Shown one piece after another: positions 8,775-17,371 of a DNA stretch of 64,000 bases. This stretch comes from Mycobacterium sp. MFM001 (GTDB lineage: Bacteria; Actinomycetota; Actinomycetes; Mycobacteriales; Mycobacteriaceae): assembly GCF_003402475.1 (NCBI RefSeq), contig NZ_BFAB01000014.1:42422-106421 (forward strand), written 5' to 3'. The notes beneath the pieces are model-generated. The model was not told the origin of the DNA, made no database searches, and was given only the letters and a program-made list of their open reading frames with translations. Both the position numbers and the translations under genes were made by a program. Numbering within the stretch: position 1 is the stretch's first letter; each line of letters starts with the position of its first letter.

Positions 8775-9977
8775 TCAGCGGATCACAGCCGGCATCGATT
8801 CCCAACCCCGTACCGTGGAGGTCGGGGACAGCTTGGCGACGCTGAGGTCGACGTCCCACTCGGGGAAGCGCTTCAAGACCTCTTCCAACGCGATGCGTCC
8901 TTCCAGCCGGGCCAGCGCCGATCCGAGGCAGTAGTGCGTGCCGACGCTGAATGACAGGTGCTGGCGGAGCTCGCGGTGGATGTCGAAAACGTCGCCGTCG
9001 GGCGGGAATTGGCGGTGGTCGCGGTTGGCGGCCCCGATCAGCATCATCATCACGCTGCCCGCCGGGACGGTCTGGCCGTAGTATTCGACGTCCCGGGTGA
9101 CGTAGCGCGCGACATGCGGAGCCGGCGGCTCGAAACGCAGCAACTCCTCGATGGCACGCGGAATCAACGACATGTCGTCGACCAGTTGGCGCCGCTGGTC
9201 CGGGTGCTCGGCCAGCACCTTGCCCGTCCAGCCGATCAGCCGGGTGGTGGTCTCGTTGCCCGCGCCCGCCACCACGTTGACGTAGATCAGCAGCTCGTCG
9301 CGAGTCAGCCGACGGGTGGTGCCGGTCTCGTCGACGAACTCGACGTTGAGCAACTCCGTCATGATGTCGTCGGACGGGTGCTCGGCACGCCAGTCGATGT
9401 ATTGCGCGAAGGCCTCACCGGTATCGAAGCCCTGCTGCGCGATTTCCATCGGCTTGCCTTCTTCGGTGCGCATCGTGGCGTTCGAGCGATCCCGGATGGC
9501 TTCCTGATCGGTTTCGGGGATGCCCAGCAGCATGCCGATCACCCGCATCGGCATCTGCGCGCCGAGATCGGCGACGAAGTCGAACCGATCGGCGCCGATC
9601 AGCGGATCCAAACAGCGCACACAGTATTCGCGGATCTTGCTTTCCAGCTCGTTGATCTTGCGCGGCGTGAACATCCGCGCGAGCAGCTTGCGGTGGATGT
9701 CGTGGACCGGCGGATCCTCGAAAATCAGGACACCGGAAGGGACTTCGATGTTGGCTTTGATCAGTTCCAAGATCGCCCCGCGGGCCGAGCTGAACGTTTC
9801 GTGGTCGACCAGTGCGTCGTCGACGTCGGCGAAGCGGCTCAGCGCGTAGAAGTCATGCGCTTCGTTGTAGTACAGCGGCGCTTCCTCGCGAAGCCGGCGA
9901 AACATGGGGTAGGGGTCGGCGTTGAGTTCGGGGTTGTACGGGTCGTAATACGCCTCGCTGGTAGCGCTGAGTGTCAC
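8775..9977 (-). CDS. Cytochrome P450
   Basis: A 400-residue soluble bacterial P450. Visible are the I-helix AGAGNETT near residue 237, an ExxR helix (EELLR), and the heme loop FSVGTHYCLG with the thiolate cysteine near residue 350. It starts with GTG at 9977 after GAGAGGC. No ferredoxin gene is adjacent, unlike the other three P450s here, so it must borrow electron carriers. It heads the P450-SDR-SDR unit, and an 11/12 palindrome copy lies 132 bp upstream of the start. Confidence 0.95.
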   Translation of the reverse strand: MTLSATSEAYYDPYNPELNADPYPMFRRLREEAPLYYNEAHDFYALSRFADVDDALVDHETFSSARGAILELIKANIEVPSGVLIFEDPPVHDIHRKLLARMFTPRKINELESKIREYCVRCLDPLIGADRFDFVADLGAQMPMRVIGMLLGIPETDQEAIRDRSNATMRTEEGKPMEIAQQGFDTGEAFAQYIDWRAEHPSDDIMTELLNVEFVDETGTTRRLTRDELLIYVNVVAGAGNETTTRLIGWTGKVLAEHPDQRRQLVDDMSLIPRAIEELLRFEPPAPHVARYVTRDVEYYGQTVPAGSVMMMLIGAANRDHRQFPPDGDVFDIHRELRQHLSFSVGTHYCLGSALARLEGRIALEEVLKRFPEWDVDLSVAKLSPTSTVRGWESMPAVIR

Positions 9978-10109
9978 GGGTATTGCTGCCTCTCACCGGA
10001 ACCATGTTCTCGCGGGGATCTGCGTCCCTATTGCACCTGAACTCTGTCACCCGTGGCTACGGAGTGTCAATCTCGAATCCGTTTACGGCATCTTATGCTC
10101 TCATTATCC

Positions 10110-10124
10110 GAGAATACGCTTCTC
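10110..10124. promoter_or_regulatory. Putative operator, 11/12 GAGAAT-N3-ATTCTC copy
   Basis: GAGAAT-ACG-CTTCTC, with a single mismatch to the palindrome. It lies upstream of the P450 that starts at 9977 and just past the 3' end of the TetR gene, so it most likely serves the P450-SDR-SDR unit. Confidence 0.55.
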
Positions 10125-10175
10125 GCAGCGGCATGATTGTGCGATATGTGAACGAATTCCCTTGCGCCCGAGTGC

Positions 10176-10898
10176 CTACTTCTCGCCCACGAATCCGCGT
10201 GAGCAGAAGTCCCACACCTCATCGGCGGTGATCGGGTGCACCGTCGCGTCGTCGGTACCGCCGCTGGACTGCGCGATGAACATCACGGTCTGCATGGTCA
10301 TCGCGGCCATGCGCTTGGGGCTGATGCCGGCCCGGAGCTGCCCGGCCGCGTCAGCCTCTTCCATCAGCTCGGTCAGCAACGCCAGAAGCGGCGCATGAGC
10401 CACTTTGACCTCGGCGGGGTGTGACACCAGCAACCGGGGCGCGAAGTCGGTGAACAGCGGTCGCTTGGCCGTCGGGTCTGGGCGCGACGCCTCGAACAGC
10501 AGCTCGACTGCGACCTTCAACCGCTCGAGCGGGTCGGCGTGGCTGGCGGTCGCGGCGCGGATCTGGTCGGCGGACCGGCTCAACGCGTCTTCGAACAGTG
10601 CCAGCAGCAGCTCGTGCTTGCCGTCGAATTGCAGGTAGAAGCTCCGCAGCGATTGCCGCGAGCGGTCGACGACCTCTTGGACGGTAAAGTCCGTGCTGCC
10701 CTTTTCGATGATGATGGCCTGGGCGGCGTCCAGGAAGCGTTGGACGCGCTGTGCCGCCCGCAGCTTTGCCGTCTTGATGGAGCGCTCGACCGCGCGCTGC
10801 TTCCAGGCAGGCTCCTCGCTCGGGCTTGTCACCGGCGGCCCGGACGATTGCCGTGAGGGGAGAACATGATTGGACTGTACCGGAGAACGCCGTGCCAT
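10176..10898 (-). CDS. TetR family transcriptional regulator, candidate master regulator of the island
   Basis: A 240-residue TetR-type repressor. About 45 polar, probably disordered residues come first, then the helix-turn-helix with the recognition segment FTVQEVVDRSRQSLRSFY, then a ligand-binding domain. It is divergent from the acyl-CoA dehydrogenase at 11028, and the region between them contains a perfect GAGAAT-N3-ATTCTC palindrome at 10954-10968. TetR regulators commonly bind such a site between themselves and a divergent target, so this protein is my leading candidate for reading the recurrent palindrome. That link is inference. Ligand unknown; an acyl-CoA or oxidised lipid would fit. 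Confidence 0.9.
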   Translation of the reverse strand: MARRSPVQSNHVLPSRQSSGPPVTSPSEEPAWKQRAVERSIKTAKLRAAQRVQRFLDAAQAIIIEKGSTDFTVQEVVDRSRQSLRSFYLQFDGKHELLLALFEDALSRSADQIRAATASHADPLERLKVAVELLFEASRPDPTAKRPLFTDFAPRLLVSHPAEVKVAHAPLLALLTELMEEADAAGQLRAGISPKRMAAMTMQTVMFIAQSSGGTDDATVHPITADEVWDFCSRGFVGEK

Positions 10899-10953
10899 CG
10901 GTGTCTAGACCCCCTCACGGACGACGTGTCCGAGATTGTAACTTTCTCATCAT

Positions 10954-10968
10954 GAGAATAGTATTCTC
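10954..10968. promoter_or_regulatory. Putative operator, perfect GAGAATAGTATTCTC palindrome
   Basis: Both 6-bp half-sites are exact. The site lies between the divergent TetR gene (start 10898) and the acyl-CoA dehydrogenase (start 11028). This placement is the main argument that this TetR binds the motif. Confidence 0.7.
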
Positions 10969-11027
10969 TTCGCGTTGTCCGCGGAAGCGAAATCCGTAAC
11001 TGCGGGCTCTGTCGCCGAGGAGTACCC

Positions 11028-12200
11028 GTGCAGCTCGCGTTTGACGCCGATGTCGAAGCGTTCCGGTCCGAATTCGTCGCGTTTCTCGACGAGAATTTGC
11101 CCGACGAAGCATGCGCGGCCGAACGGCCACGCTCGACGTCGCACATTCCGGAGTGGGCAAGGCAGTGGCAGCGGCTGTTGTTCGACCACGGCTGGCTGCT
11201 GCCGGGCAACCCGCCGGAGTTCGGTGGACGCAACGCCACCGTGTTGCAGCAGTACGTGCACTTACAAGAGTTGTCGCGGCGACGGGTCTATCAGAGCTTC
11301 AACCCGCAGGGCATCGGCATCATCGCGGCGTCGGTGCTCTCTTTCGGAACCGACGAGCAAAAGCAGCGGTGGGCGGTACCGATCCTGCGCGCCGAGATGA
11401 CCGCCGCGTTGGGGATGAGCGAACCGGGGGCAGGCTCGGATCTGGCCTCGCTGCGCACGCGGGCGGTGCGCGACGGGGATCACTTCGTGGTCAACGGGCA
11501 GAAGGTGTGGACGTCGGGTGCCCACGACGCCGACGTGCTGCTGACGTTCGTGCGCACCGACCCCGACGCGCCAAAACACAAGGGGATCAGCGTATTGCTG
11601 ATCCCAACCGATACTCCCGGCGTGACGCGCCGGCCGTTCGCGTCGGCGTCGGGCCGCGACGACGTCGACTTCAACGAGGTGTTCTTAAACGACGCACGCG
11701 TGCCCGCCGAGAATCTGGTCGGCCCACTGAACGAGGGGTGGCGGGTGGCCAACGGCTCGCTCGGCCACGAGCGCACGATGCTCTGGCTGAGCTACGCCGA
11801 CCGGCTGCGCGAGCTGATCGTCGATTTCCGTCCGTCGGGCGTGCTGGAGCGCGACGAATACGCCACGCTGGCCATGGATTTCGAGGCGTTGAGTCTGCTC
11901 GGATCGGCGGCCCTTGCCCGCGCCGACCGCGGCGAGGAGGATGTGCCCGGCCTCTCGGTGCTGAAACTGCTGGGATCGGAGGCCGTGCAGATTGCTTCCG
12001 AGCATGCGCTGAACGCCGCGGGCACCGACGGACTGGTCCACCCTGACGTCACGGGTCCGTACGCGCCGCTGAACCTCGATGCCCACTGCGGCAGTTGGTT
12101 CGATCGCTACTTTCGCAGTTTCGCCGGCACGATCGCCGGCGGCACGTCGGAGATTCAGCGCAACATCATCGCTCAGCGGGTCTTGGGCCTGCCGCGCTAA
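11028..12200 (+). CDS. Acyl-CoA dehydrogenase, FAD-binding type subunit lacking the usual catalytic Glu site
   Basis: A 390-residue FadE protein. It has the FAD/substrate segment GMSEPGAGSD and the C-terminal GGTSEIQRNIIAQR. The GGxGYxxE block that carries the catalytic glutamate in many ACADs is replaced by AAGTDGLVHPDVTG. In mycobacterial two-subunit ACADs one subunit carries the flavin contacts and the other the glutamate, so this resembles an unpaired large subunit. It is a close paralogue of the protein at 42181-43359. It starts with GTG after GAGGAG. The perfect operator lies 59 bp upstream. Confidence 0.93.
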   Translation: MQLAFDADVEAFRSEFVAFLDENLPDEACAAERPRSTSHIPEWARQWQRLLFDHGWLLPGNPPEFGGRNATVLQQYVHLQELSRRRVYQSFNPQGIGIIAASVLSFGTDEQKQRWAVPILRAEMTAALGMSEPGAGSDLASLRTRAVRDGDHFVVNGQKVWTSGAHDADVLLTFVRTDPDAPKHKGISVLLIPTDTPGVTRRPFASASGRDDVDFNEVFLNDARVPAENLVGPLNEGWRVANGSLGHERTMLWLSYADRLRELIVDFRPSGVLERDEYATLAMDFEALSLLGSAALARADRGEEDVPGLSVLKLLGSEAVQIASEHALNAAGTDGLVHPDVTGPYAPLNLDAHCGSWFDRYFRSFAGTIAGGTSEIQRNIIAQRVLGLPR

Positions 12201-12212
12201 CCCACACGCTCG

Positions 12213-12271
12213 TTGACTCTGCGTCCACGGCCTTACCTACTCGCACTTTTGCGCCGTCGACGCAGAGTCAA
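12213..12271. terminator. Inverted repeat between convergent genes, likely bidirectional terminator
   Basis: A perfect 13-bp inverted repeat: TTGACTCTGCGTC at 12213-12225 and its complement at 12259-12271, with a 33-nt loop. It fills the short gap between two convergent acyl-CoA dehydrogenase genes. There is no T-tract, which is usual for mycobacterial terminators. Its arm shares the CTGCGTC core with the hairpin at 19452. Confidence 0.55.
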
Positions 12272-12279
12272 TGTCGGTT

Positions 12280-13068
12280 TTAGAGTTGAGCCAGCCGCGG
12301 TGCAGCTCCGTTGGCCCGCAGGATGGCTCCCGCCTCCTTCGTGAGTTCCCGCGTGCTGCCGAGTAATCCATCCAATACCAGGGCTCGCTTCACGTGCCGA
12401 TGCAGCTCGTGCTCGGCGGTGAAGCCGATCCCGCCGAGCACCTGCTGGCAGTGGCGGGCGGCGGTCAACGCCGCCTGGCCGGCGGCGGCCTTGGCCAATA
12501 AGCAGCCCAGGTCGTCGGACGCGGCAAGCAACGTGGCCTCCGCGCCCTCGACCGCGACGAGCGTTTCGGCCAGCCGATGCCGGATCGCCTGAAACGACGC
12601 GACCGGTCGGCCGAATTGCACACGGTCCAAGGCGTGTTGGCGGGCCAGCGACAGCATCGCCCTGCCGGCGCCCACCAGCCACCAGCCCAGCGCATGCCGT
12701 CCGGCGGCCAGCGGCACCGGCTCGCCGCCGTCCACCCGCTGTAGCGGCAGGTCACCGCCGAGCACCGAACCGGGCGTTCCGCTGCGTTCCCAGACGACCC
12801 ACGAACCGCCGGCGTACGGCAGCGGCACAGTTCCGCCGCCGTCTCGTCCGGCGGCGCGCAGCACGACGTCGTTGAGCACCGGCGCATGGGCACCGGACTC
12901 GCCGAGTAGGCGGAACACCAAGGGGATTGCGGTGTCGGGCATTTCGTCGAGCATGTCGAGCCAGCCGAGGTCGGCCAGCGCCGCGTCGAGTTCCCCGCCC
13001 GAGGCCGTCGCCATCGTCTTGCGCAACGCATCCTCGAGCAGCTGCAAGGATTCGGTGTCCACGCTCAC
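12280..13068 (-). CDS. Acyl-CoA dehydrogenase, small (Glu-bearing) subunit
   Basis: A 262-residue ACAD-like protein, shorter than the roughly 380 residues of a complete enzyme. It contains GGIGFTAEHEL, the block that holds the catalytic glutamate. The GTG start at 13068 overlaps the stop of the preceding FadE (GTGA), so the two are translationally coupled and very probably form a heteromeric dehydrogenase like the FadE28-FadE29 type. The open frame continues far upstream, but that part lies opposite the other FadE in a different frame and has no family similarity. Confidence 0.85.
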   Translation of the reverse strand: MSVDTESLQLLEDALRKTMATASGGELDAALADLGWLDMLDEMPDTAIPLVFRLLGESGAHAPVLNDVVLRAAGRDGGGTVPLPYAGGSWVVWERSGTPGSVLGGDLPLQRVDGGEPVPLAAGRHALGWWLVGAGRAMLSLARQHALDRVQFGRPVASFQAIRHRLAETLVAVEGAEATLLAASDDLGCLLAKAAAGQAALTAARHCQQVLGGIGFTAEHELHRHVKRALVLDGLLGSTRELTKEAGAILRANGAAPRLAQL

Positions 13069-14153
13069 TCCTTGCCCAGATCCAACAGGCGGCGCGCGAT
13101 GATGTTGCGCTGGATCTCGGCGGTGCCGCCGTAGATGGTCGCAGCGCGGGAGTAGAGGAATTCGGTGCGCCAGTCCGACTCGTCGAGCTCGACGACGCCG
13201 GGCAGCAGGTCGCGGGCCGTGTCGTAGAGGCGCTGCTCGGCGCCGGCCAGCAACACCTTGTCGATCGAGGTCTCCGGCCCCAGCCGCGCACCGTCGGCGA
13301 GCCGGTGCAGGGTGGCGCGGGACCGGCAGCGCAGAGTGTGCAGCGCTAAAAATGCTGTGCCTAAGGCGGAATCGTCCGTATCCATCGCCTCGGCGATCAG
13401 CCGGTCGAAGCGCGCGTACAGATACGCGATGCGCTGCCAGAAGCAGGTGGAGCGTTCGTAGGGCAGCAGGTCCATCGCGAGTCGCCAGCCGTCTCCGGGC
13501 TTGCCGAGCATTCGGTCGCCGGGGATCACCACGTCGTCGAAGTACACCTCGCAGAACTCGTCGACGTCGTGCATGGTGCGCAGCGGCCGAACGGTGATGC
13601 CCGGCGTGTCCATGTCGACGAAGAACGCCGTGATGCCGTCGTGGCCGGGCGCGGTCCGGGTCAGCAGGATGCATCGCGTCGAGTACTGCGCGAAGCTGGT
13701 CCACACCTTCTGCCCGTTGACAATCCAGTCGTTTCCCTCGGGCACCGCGCGGGTGGTCAGTGACGCCAAATCGCTGCCCGAACCCGGTTCGGAAAAGCCC
13801 TGACACCATTGCTCGGCACCGGACAGCAGCCGCGGCACCATGTCGGCGGCGAGTTCCGGCGGGGCGTAATCGATCATCGTGGGCGCAAGGACCTCGACCA
13901 TCGAATACGGGCCGGGCTCGGCGAGCCCGCGGCCGACCACCTCTTCGCCGACGACCGCGCGAAGCATTGCCGGGCCGCCCAATCCGCCGACCTCGACGGG
14001 CCACCCGTAGCGCATCCAGTCGGCGTCGTACAGCGCCCGGTGCACACGGGCGAGCTGGCGCATGTGGCCCTGCAGCGAACGATCCGGCCCCGGCGTCAGG
14101 TCGTTGTCGTCGAGCCAGGCGCGCAGATCGGCCCGGAACTGCTCGACTTTCAT
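13065..14153 (-). CDS. Acyl-CoA dehydrogenase, large subunit
   Basis: A 362-residue FadE protein with FSEPGSGSDLASL near the flavin site and the C-terminal IYGGTAEIQRNIIARR. The GGxGxxxE glutamate block is not visible, which complements the partner at 12280-13068 that has it. The start at 14153 (MKVEQF) overlaps the stop of the NTF2-like gene (ATGA). Together the pair should desaturate an acyl-CoA; heteromeric enzymes of this type often act on bulky or polycyclic acyl-CoAs such as steroid side chains. Confidence 0.92.
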   Translation of the reverse strand: MKVEQFRADLRAWLDDNDLTPGPDRSLQGHMRQLARVHRALYDADWMRYGWPVEVGGLGGPAMLRAVVGEEVVGRGLAEPGPYSMVEVLAPTMIDYAPPELAADMVPRLLSGAEQWCQGFSEPGSGSDLASLTTRAVPEGNDWIVNGQKVWTSFAQYSTRCILLTRTAPGHDGITAFFVDMDTPGITVRPLRTMHDVDEFCEVYFDDVVIPGDRMLGKPGDGWRLAMDLLPYERSTCFWQRIAYLYARFDRLIAEAMDTDDSALGTAFLALHTLRCRSRATLHRLADGARLGPETSIDKVLLAGAEQRLYDTARDLLPGVVELDESDWRTEFLYSRAATIYGGTAEIQRNIIARRLLDLGKE

Positions 14154-14569
14154 GCAGGAGGACGACCGACGGCATGCGGTCGCCCGGAGTCGTGTACACC
14201 GCTGCGCCGGATGAACGTCATCGCGCGGGTTTTCAGCCGCCAGCCGTCGGCCGTGCGCACATAGGTGTCGTTGTAGTAGCCAATGCGCATGTCGTGGGTG
14301 GCATGGTCGATGAAGCACAGTGGCTGCGTGCCGGTCGCCGTGTCTCCGGAGATCTCGATCACCGGTGTCGCCGTCAGGAACAAGCCTTTGGGGGCCGCGT
14401 CCACCAGCACGGGAAACCGGTCCAGGGAATAGGTTTCGCCGAACGCACTGTAGGTGCCGTCCGGCGTGAACACAGCTACCAGCCCGTCGATGTCTTCCTG
14501 GGTGATGGTGACCGCATAGCGGGCGAGCAGCTGCTGAATCTCGACGAGGTCGTCAGTTCTTGTTGGCAT
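14150..14569 (-). CDS. NTF2-like / SnoaL-fold protein
   Basis: A 139-residue nuclear transport factor 2-like protein: an N-terminal helix (EIQQLLARYAVTITQEDIDG) and then a strand-rich cone ending in GWRLKTRAMTF. Members include ketosteroid isomerases, dehydratases and hydroxylating-dioxygenase small subunits. It lies between a Rieske oxygenase operon head and a two-subunit acyl-CoA dehydrogenase, so an isomerase, dehydratase or oxygenase-beta role is possible. It overlaps the upstream amidohydrolase by 17 bp. Confidence 0.8.
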   Translation of the reverse strand: MPTRTDDLVEIQQLLARYAVTITQEDIDGLVAVFTPDGTYSAFGETYSLDRFPVLVDAAPKGLFLTATPVIEISGDTATGTQPLCFIDHATHDMRIGYYNDTYVRTADGWRLKTRAMTFIRRSGVHDSGRPHAVGRPPA

Positions 14570-15767
14570 ACACCTTGCCGCCTTTCATGACGAACTGCAC
14601 ATTCTGGGTAACGCTGATGTCGGACAACGGATCTCCTGGCACACCGATGACATCGGCGAGCAGCCCCTCGGCCAGCCGTCCCCGGTCGGTGACGTCGATC
14701 AGTTCGGCCGCCGTGACCGTCGCCGCCCGCAGCACCGCCAGCGGCGGCAACCCCAGCTCCACCAGCGTGACGAGCTCGTCGGCGTTGCGGCCGTGCGGAA
14801 TCGCCGGGGCATCCGTGCCGACCGCAATCTTGACGCCGGCCTCGTACGCGGCCAGCACCGACTTGCGCGCCCGGGGGAACATCTCGGCGGCCTTCTCCTG
14901 CAGCTCGGGCGGCGCATGCGAGACATCCATCGCGTCGGCCAGCCGGCGGGTGGTGACCAGGAAGGTGCCGTGCTCGACCATCATCGCGATGGCGTCGTCG
15001 TCGATCAGAAAGCCGTGCTCGATGCAGTCGATCCCGGCTGCCACCGCATGCCGGACCGCGTCGGCGCCGTGTGTGTGCGCGGCGACCCGCAGGCCCCGCC
15101 GATGCGCCTCGTCGACGATCGCGCACAGTTCGTCGTCGGAATAATGTTGGGCGCCAGGCGGTCCCGTCATCGACATGACACCGCCCGAGCAGCACACCTT
15201 GATCAGTTGGGCGCCGTGCTTGATCTGGTAGCGCACCGCCTTGCGGATCTCGTCGATGCCGTTGGCGATGCCTTCCTCGACGGTCAGGTCCAGCACGTGC
15301 GGCGCGAACGCGGCGAACATCGTCGGATCCAGGTGCCCGCCGGTCGGGGTGATCGCATGTCCGGCCGGCACCACCCGCGGGCCGTCGATCCAGCCGGCGT
15401 CGATCGCCTTGCCGAGCGCGACGTCGAGCAGATACCCGCCGGTCTTGACGAACAGCCCGAGGTTGCGCACGGTGGTGAACCCGGCTCGCAGCGTGCGGCG
15501 CGCGTTGCCGACCGCGCGCAACATCCGGGTCGGTGGGTCGTCCTGAACCTGTGACAGGCCGGGCTTTTCGCCGCGGCCGCCCATCAGCAGGTTGACTTCC
15601 ATGTCCATCAGTCCGGGCAGCAGGATCACCTCGCCGAGATCGATGACGTCACCTTCCGGTGCGCCGCCGACACCGACGATCCGCTCGCCGTCGATCCGCA
15701 AGACGCCGGGCCGGACGATCTCGCCGGCGTCGACGTCGAGAAGCCCAGCTGCCTTGAGCGTCAACAC
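14553..15767 (-). CDS. Amidohydrolase-superfamily protein lacking the HxH metal motif
   Basis: A 404-residue imidazolonepropionase-like amidohydrolase. The usual PGLIDxHxH metal motif reads PGLMDMEVNL, so both histidines of strand 1 are missing. Later elements remain: a lysine in QLIKVCCSGG, histidines in AAHTHG and IEHGF, and the aspartate in VGTDAP. It could bind one metal through the remaining residues, or it may have a changed reaction. It sits in the Rieske/FadE operon four bases from the small 111-aa gene. Confidence 0.82.
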   Translation of the reverse strand: MLTLKAAGLLDVDAGEIVRPGVLRIDGERIVGVGGAPEGDVIDLGEVILLPGLMDMEVNLLMGGRGEKPGLSQVQDDPPTRMLRAVGNARRTLRAGFTTVRNLGLFVKTGGYLLDVALGKAIDAGWIDGPRVVPAGHAITPTGGHLDPTMFAAFAPHVLDLTVEEGIANGIDEIRKAVRYQIKHGAQLIKVCCSGGVMSMTGPPGAQHYSDDELCAIVDEAHRRGLRVAAHTHGADAVRHAVAAGIDCIEHGFLIDDDAIAMMVEHGTFLVTTRRLADAMDVSHAPPELQEKAAEMFPRARKSVLAAYEAGVKIAVGTDAPAIPHGRNADELVTLVELGLPPLAVLRAATVTAAELIDVTDRGRLAEGLLADVIGVPGDPLSDISVTQNVQFVMKGGKVYANKN

Positions 15768-15770
15768 GGT

Positions 15771-16106
15771 TCAGATCACCGGCTCCCTGATCAGCTCCAC
15801 CCATGCGGCGCCGCTGTCGGGGACGCGGGGCTGCTTCCACGCCTCCACCGGAAATGACACCATGATCAACGACTGCATCATGTGCATGAGTGTGCGGGCG
15901 TCCTCTGGCAGGTCATCCAACGGGAACTTGTCACAGTAGGCGATCACGTCGTTCAGGCGGGGGAAGGCGACGTCGTAAAACTCCTGCAGTTCGCTCATCG
16001 ACGAGGCCAGCCGTTTGGCGTAGCGCTCCGGCTCGGTGGCCAGATCCCAATCCAAAAACGGCTCCAGATCCGCGAACTCGGCAGGGAGCTTATTTGCGGT
16101 GGCCAT
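15771..16106 (-). CDS. Small acidic hypothetical protein, possible oxygenase partner
   Basis: A 111-residue protein that I do not recognise. It is predicted mostly helical and acidic, with ADLEPFLDWDLATEPER near the start and a PEDARTLMHMMQSL helix. There are no metal-binding cysteine clusters, signal peptide or membrane segment. Its start overlaps the end of the Rieske oxygenase gene by 17 bp, which implies coupled translation and perhaps a physical partner or a small subunit. Confidence 0.7.
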   Translation of the reverse strand: MATANKLPAEFADLEPFLDWDLATEPERYAKRLASSMSELQEFYDVAFPRLNDVIAYCDKFPLDDLPEDARTLMHMMQSLIMVSFPVEAWKQPRVPDSGAAWVELIREPVI

Positions 16107-17367
16107 TGTTGCGGTACTCCTTCACGTAGTCTGCGGTCGTCTTGTGCAGATGGCGGATCAAGACTTCCTGGTCGCACAGCAGGAACTCTTTGACGGCCCG
16201 GGTGCCGATCATGGTCTGGGTCGCTTCCAGCGTGTTGGCGTCCTGCAGCGCATACTCCTTGAACGTCACTGCGGCCAGTTCCTGGGCCAGGCGTTCGCGG
16301 GCGTTGCGCGGCGGAACGAAATACAGCGTGCACTCGAAGATGTGCTTGTCCACCGCGGTAGGCCAGTAGTGGTAGGTCAAAAACCAGCCCGGCTCCCAGA
16401 TCAACAGCATGAAGTTCGGGTAGAAGAGCCACGAGTCGATGCCCCATTGCGGCACCCTCTTCACGTTGACGCCCGGTGGCAGCTCGAGGTTCTCGATGAT
16501 CTCCGGCTTGTCCCATGGGCCGAACAGCCCGCTGCGCAACACCTGGTCCATCGGTTTGACCATGGACATGTCCGGGGGCGGTGCCTGACCGCCCCAGGTC
16601 GACTGCAGATTGTGTGGGCCGGCCAGTTCGTAATGCAGTGCCTCGTAGCCGAACTTCTGGATCTTGGCGGCTTCTTCCTTGGTGTACTGCCCCTGGTGCA
16701 GGATCGGCGCGTGGTAGAACTCGACGAACGCGTCGATGAACAGCTTCCAGTTGCTGCCGACCTCGGCCCGGTAGGAGTAGGTCTCGGTCATCTCCCCGAA
16801 GGGATAGCCCTCGATGCTCTTGGCAAGCGGTCCCAGGTAGTCGATCAGCGGTGCCGCGTTGTCGTCGAAGTTGATGAAGATGAAGCCTTCCCAGACCTCG
16901 CACCGGACTCCCGCCAATCCGTATTGGCTCTTGTCGACGTTGAAGAACTCGTCCTCCTGCTGGATGAACGTCAGCTCACCGTCGAGGTTGTAGCGCCACG
17001 CGTGGTATTTGCAGGTGAACTGCCGGCAGGTGCCCGACGTCTCCTCGTGTGGAAAGTCGTTCCATACCAGCTTGTTTCCGCGGTGACGGCACACATTGTG
17101 ATAGGCCTTGACGGACCCGTCCTTGGTCTTGACGACGATCACCGACATACCCGGTCCGGCCGACGGGAGCTCCTTGGTGAAGTAGCTGCCGGTGCGTGGC
17201 AGCCGTTCCACCCGGCCGACATTGAGCCAGGTCCGCTTGAAGATCGCCTCGCGCTCGGCTTCGAAAAACGCGGGGTCGATCGAGTCGGTGTAGTCCACCG
17301 GCCCGGTGCCCAGGTCCGGATAGTTCTCGGTCCAGCTTCCCGCGGCCGGCTTGGTAAAATGTGGCAC
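16090..17367 (-). CDS. Rieske non-heme iron oxygenase, alpha subunit
   Basis: A 425-residue ring-hydroxylating-type oxygenase. The Rieske [2Fe-2S] motif is CRHRG, then CKYHAW. The mononuclear iron site is visible as EFYHAPILH (E-x2-H-x4-H) following FIDAF. Such enzymes insert oxygen into aromatic or alicyclic rings using a ferredoxin and reductase, neither of which is adjacent. GTG at 17367 is chosen because GAGAGG precedes it and it falls just after the upstream stop; an ATG at 17400 would overlap that gene. Confidence 0.93.
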   Translation of the reverse strand: MPHFTKPAAGSWTENYPDLGTGPVDYTDSIDPAFFEAEREAIFKRTWLNVGRVERLPRTGSYFTKELPSAGPGMSVIVVKTKDGSVKAYHNVCRHRGNKLVWNDFPHEETSGTCRQFTCKYHAWRYNLDGELTFIQQEDEFFNVDKSQYGLAGVRCEVWEGFIFINFDDNAAPLIDYLGPLAKSIEGYPFGEMTETYSYRAEVGSNWKLFIDAFVEFYHAPILHQGQYTKEEAAKIQKFGYEALHYELAGPHNLQSTWGGQAPPPDMSMVKPMDQVLRSGLFGPWDKPEIIENLELPPGVNVKRVPQWGIDSWLFYPNFMLLIWEPGWFLTYHYWPTAVDKHIFECTLYFVPPRNARERLAQELAAVTFKEYALQDANTLEATQTMIGTRAVKEFLLCDQEVLIRHLHKTTADYVKEYRNNGHRK

Positions 17368-17371
17368 GGTT

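Noticed and set aside
10935..10950. A further GAGA-like half-site next to the perfect operator
   Set aside because: The match to the palindrome is poor and the spacing is wrong. It could be part of a promoter but does not deserve a site call.
12280..14199. A 639-residue minus-strand open frame
   Set aside because: Only its last 262 residues (from GTG 13068) look like an acyl-CoA dehydrogenase. The upstream part lies opposite the better supported FadE frame at 13065-14153 and is arginine-rich noise typical of high-GC shadows.
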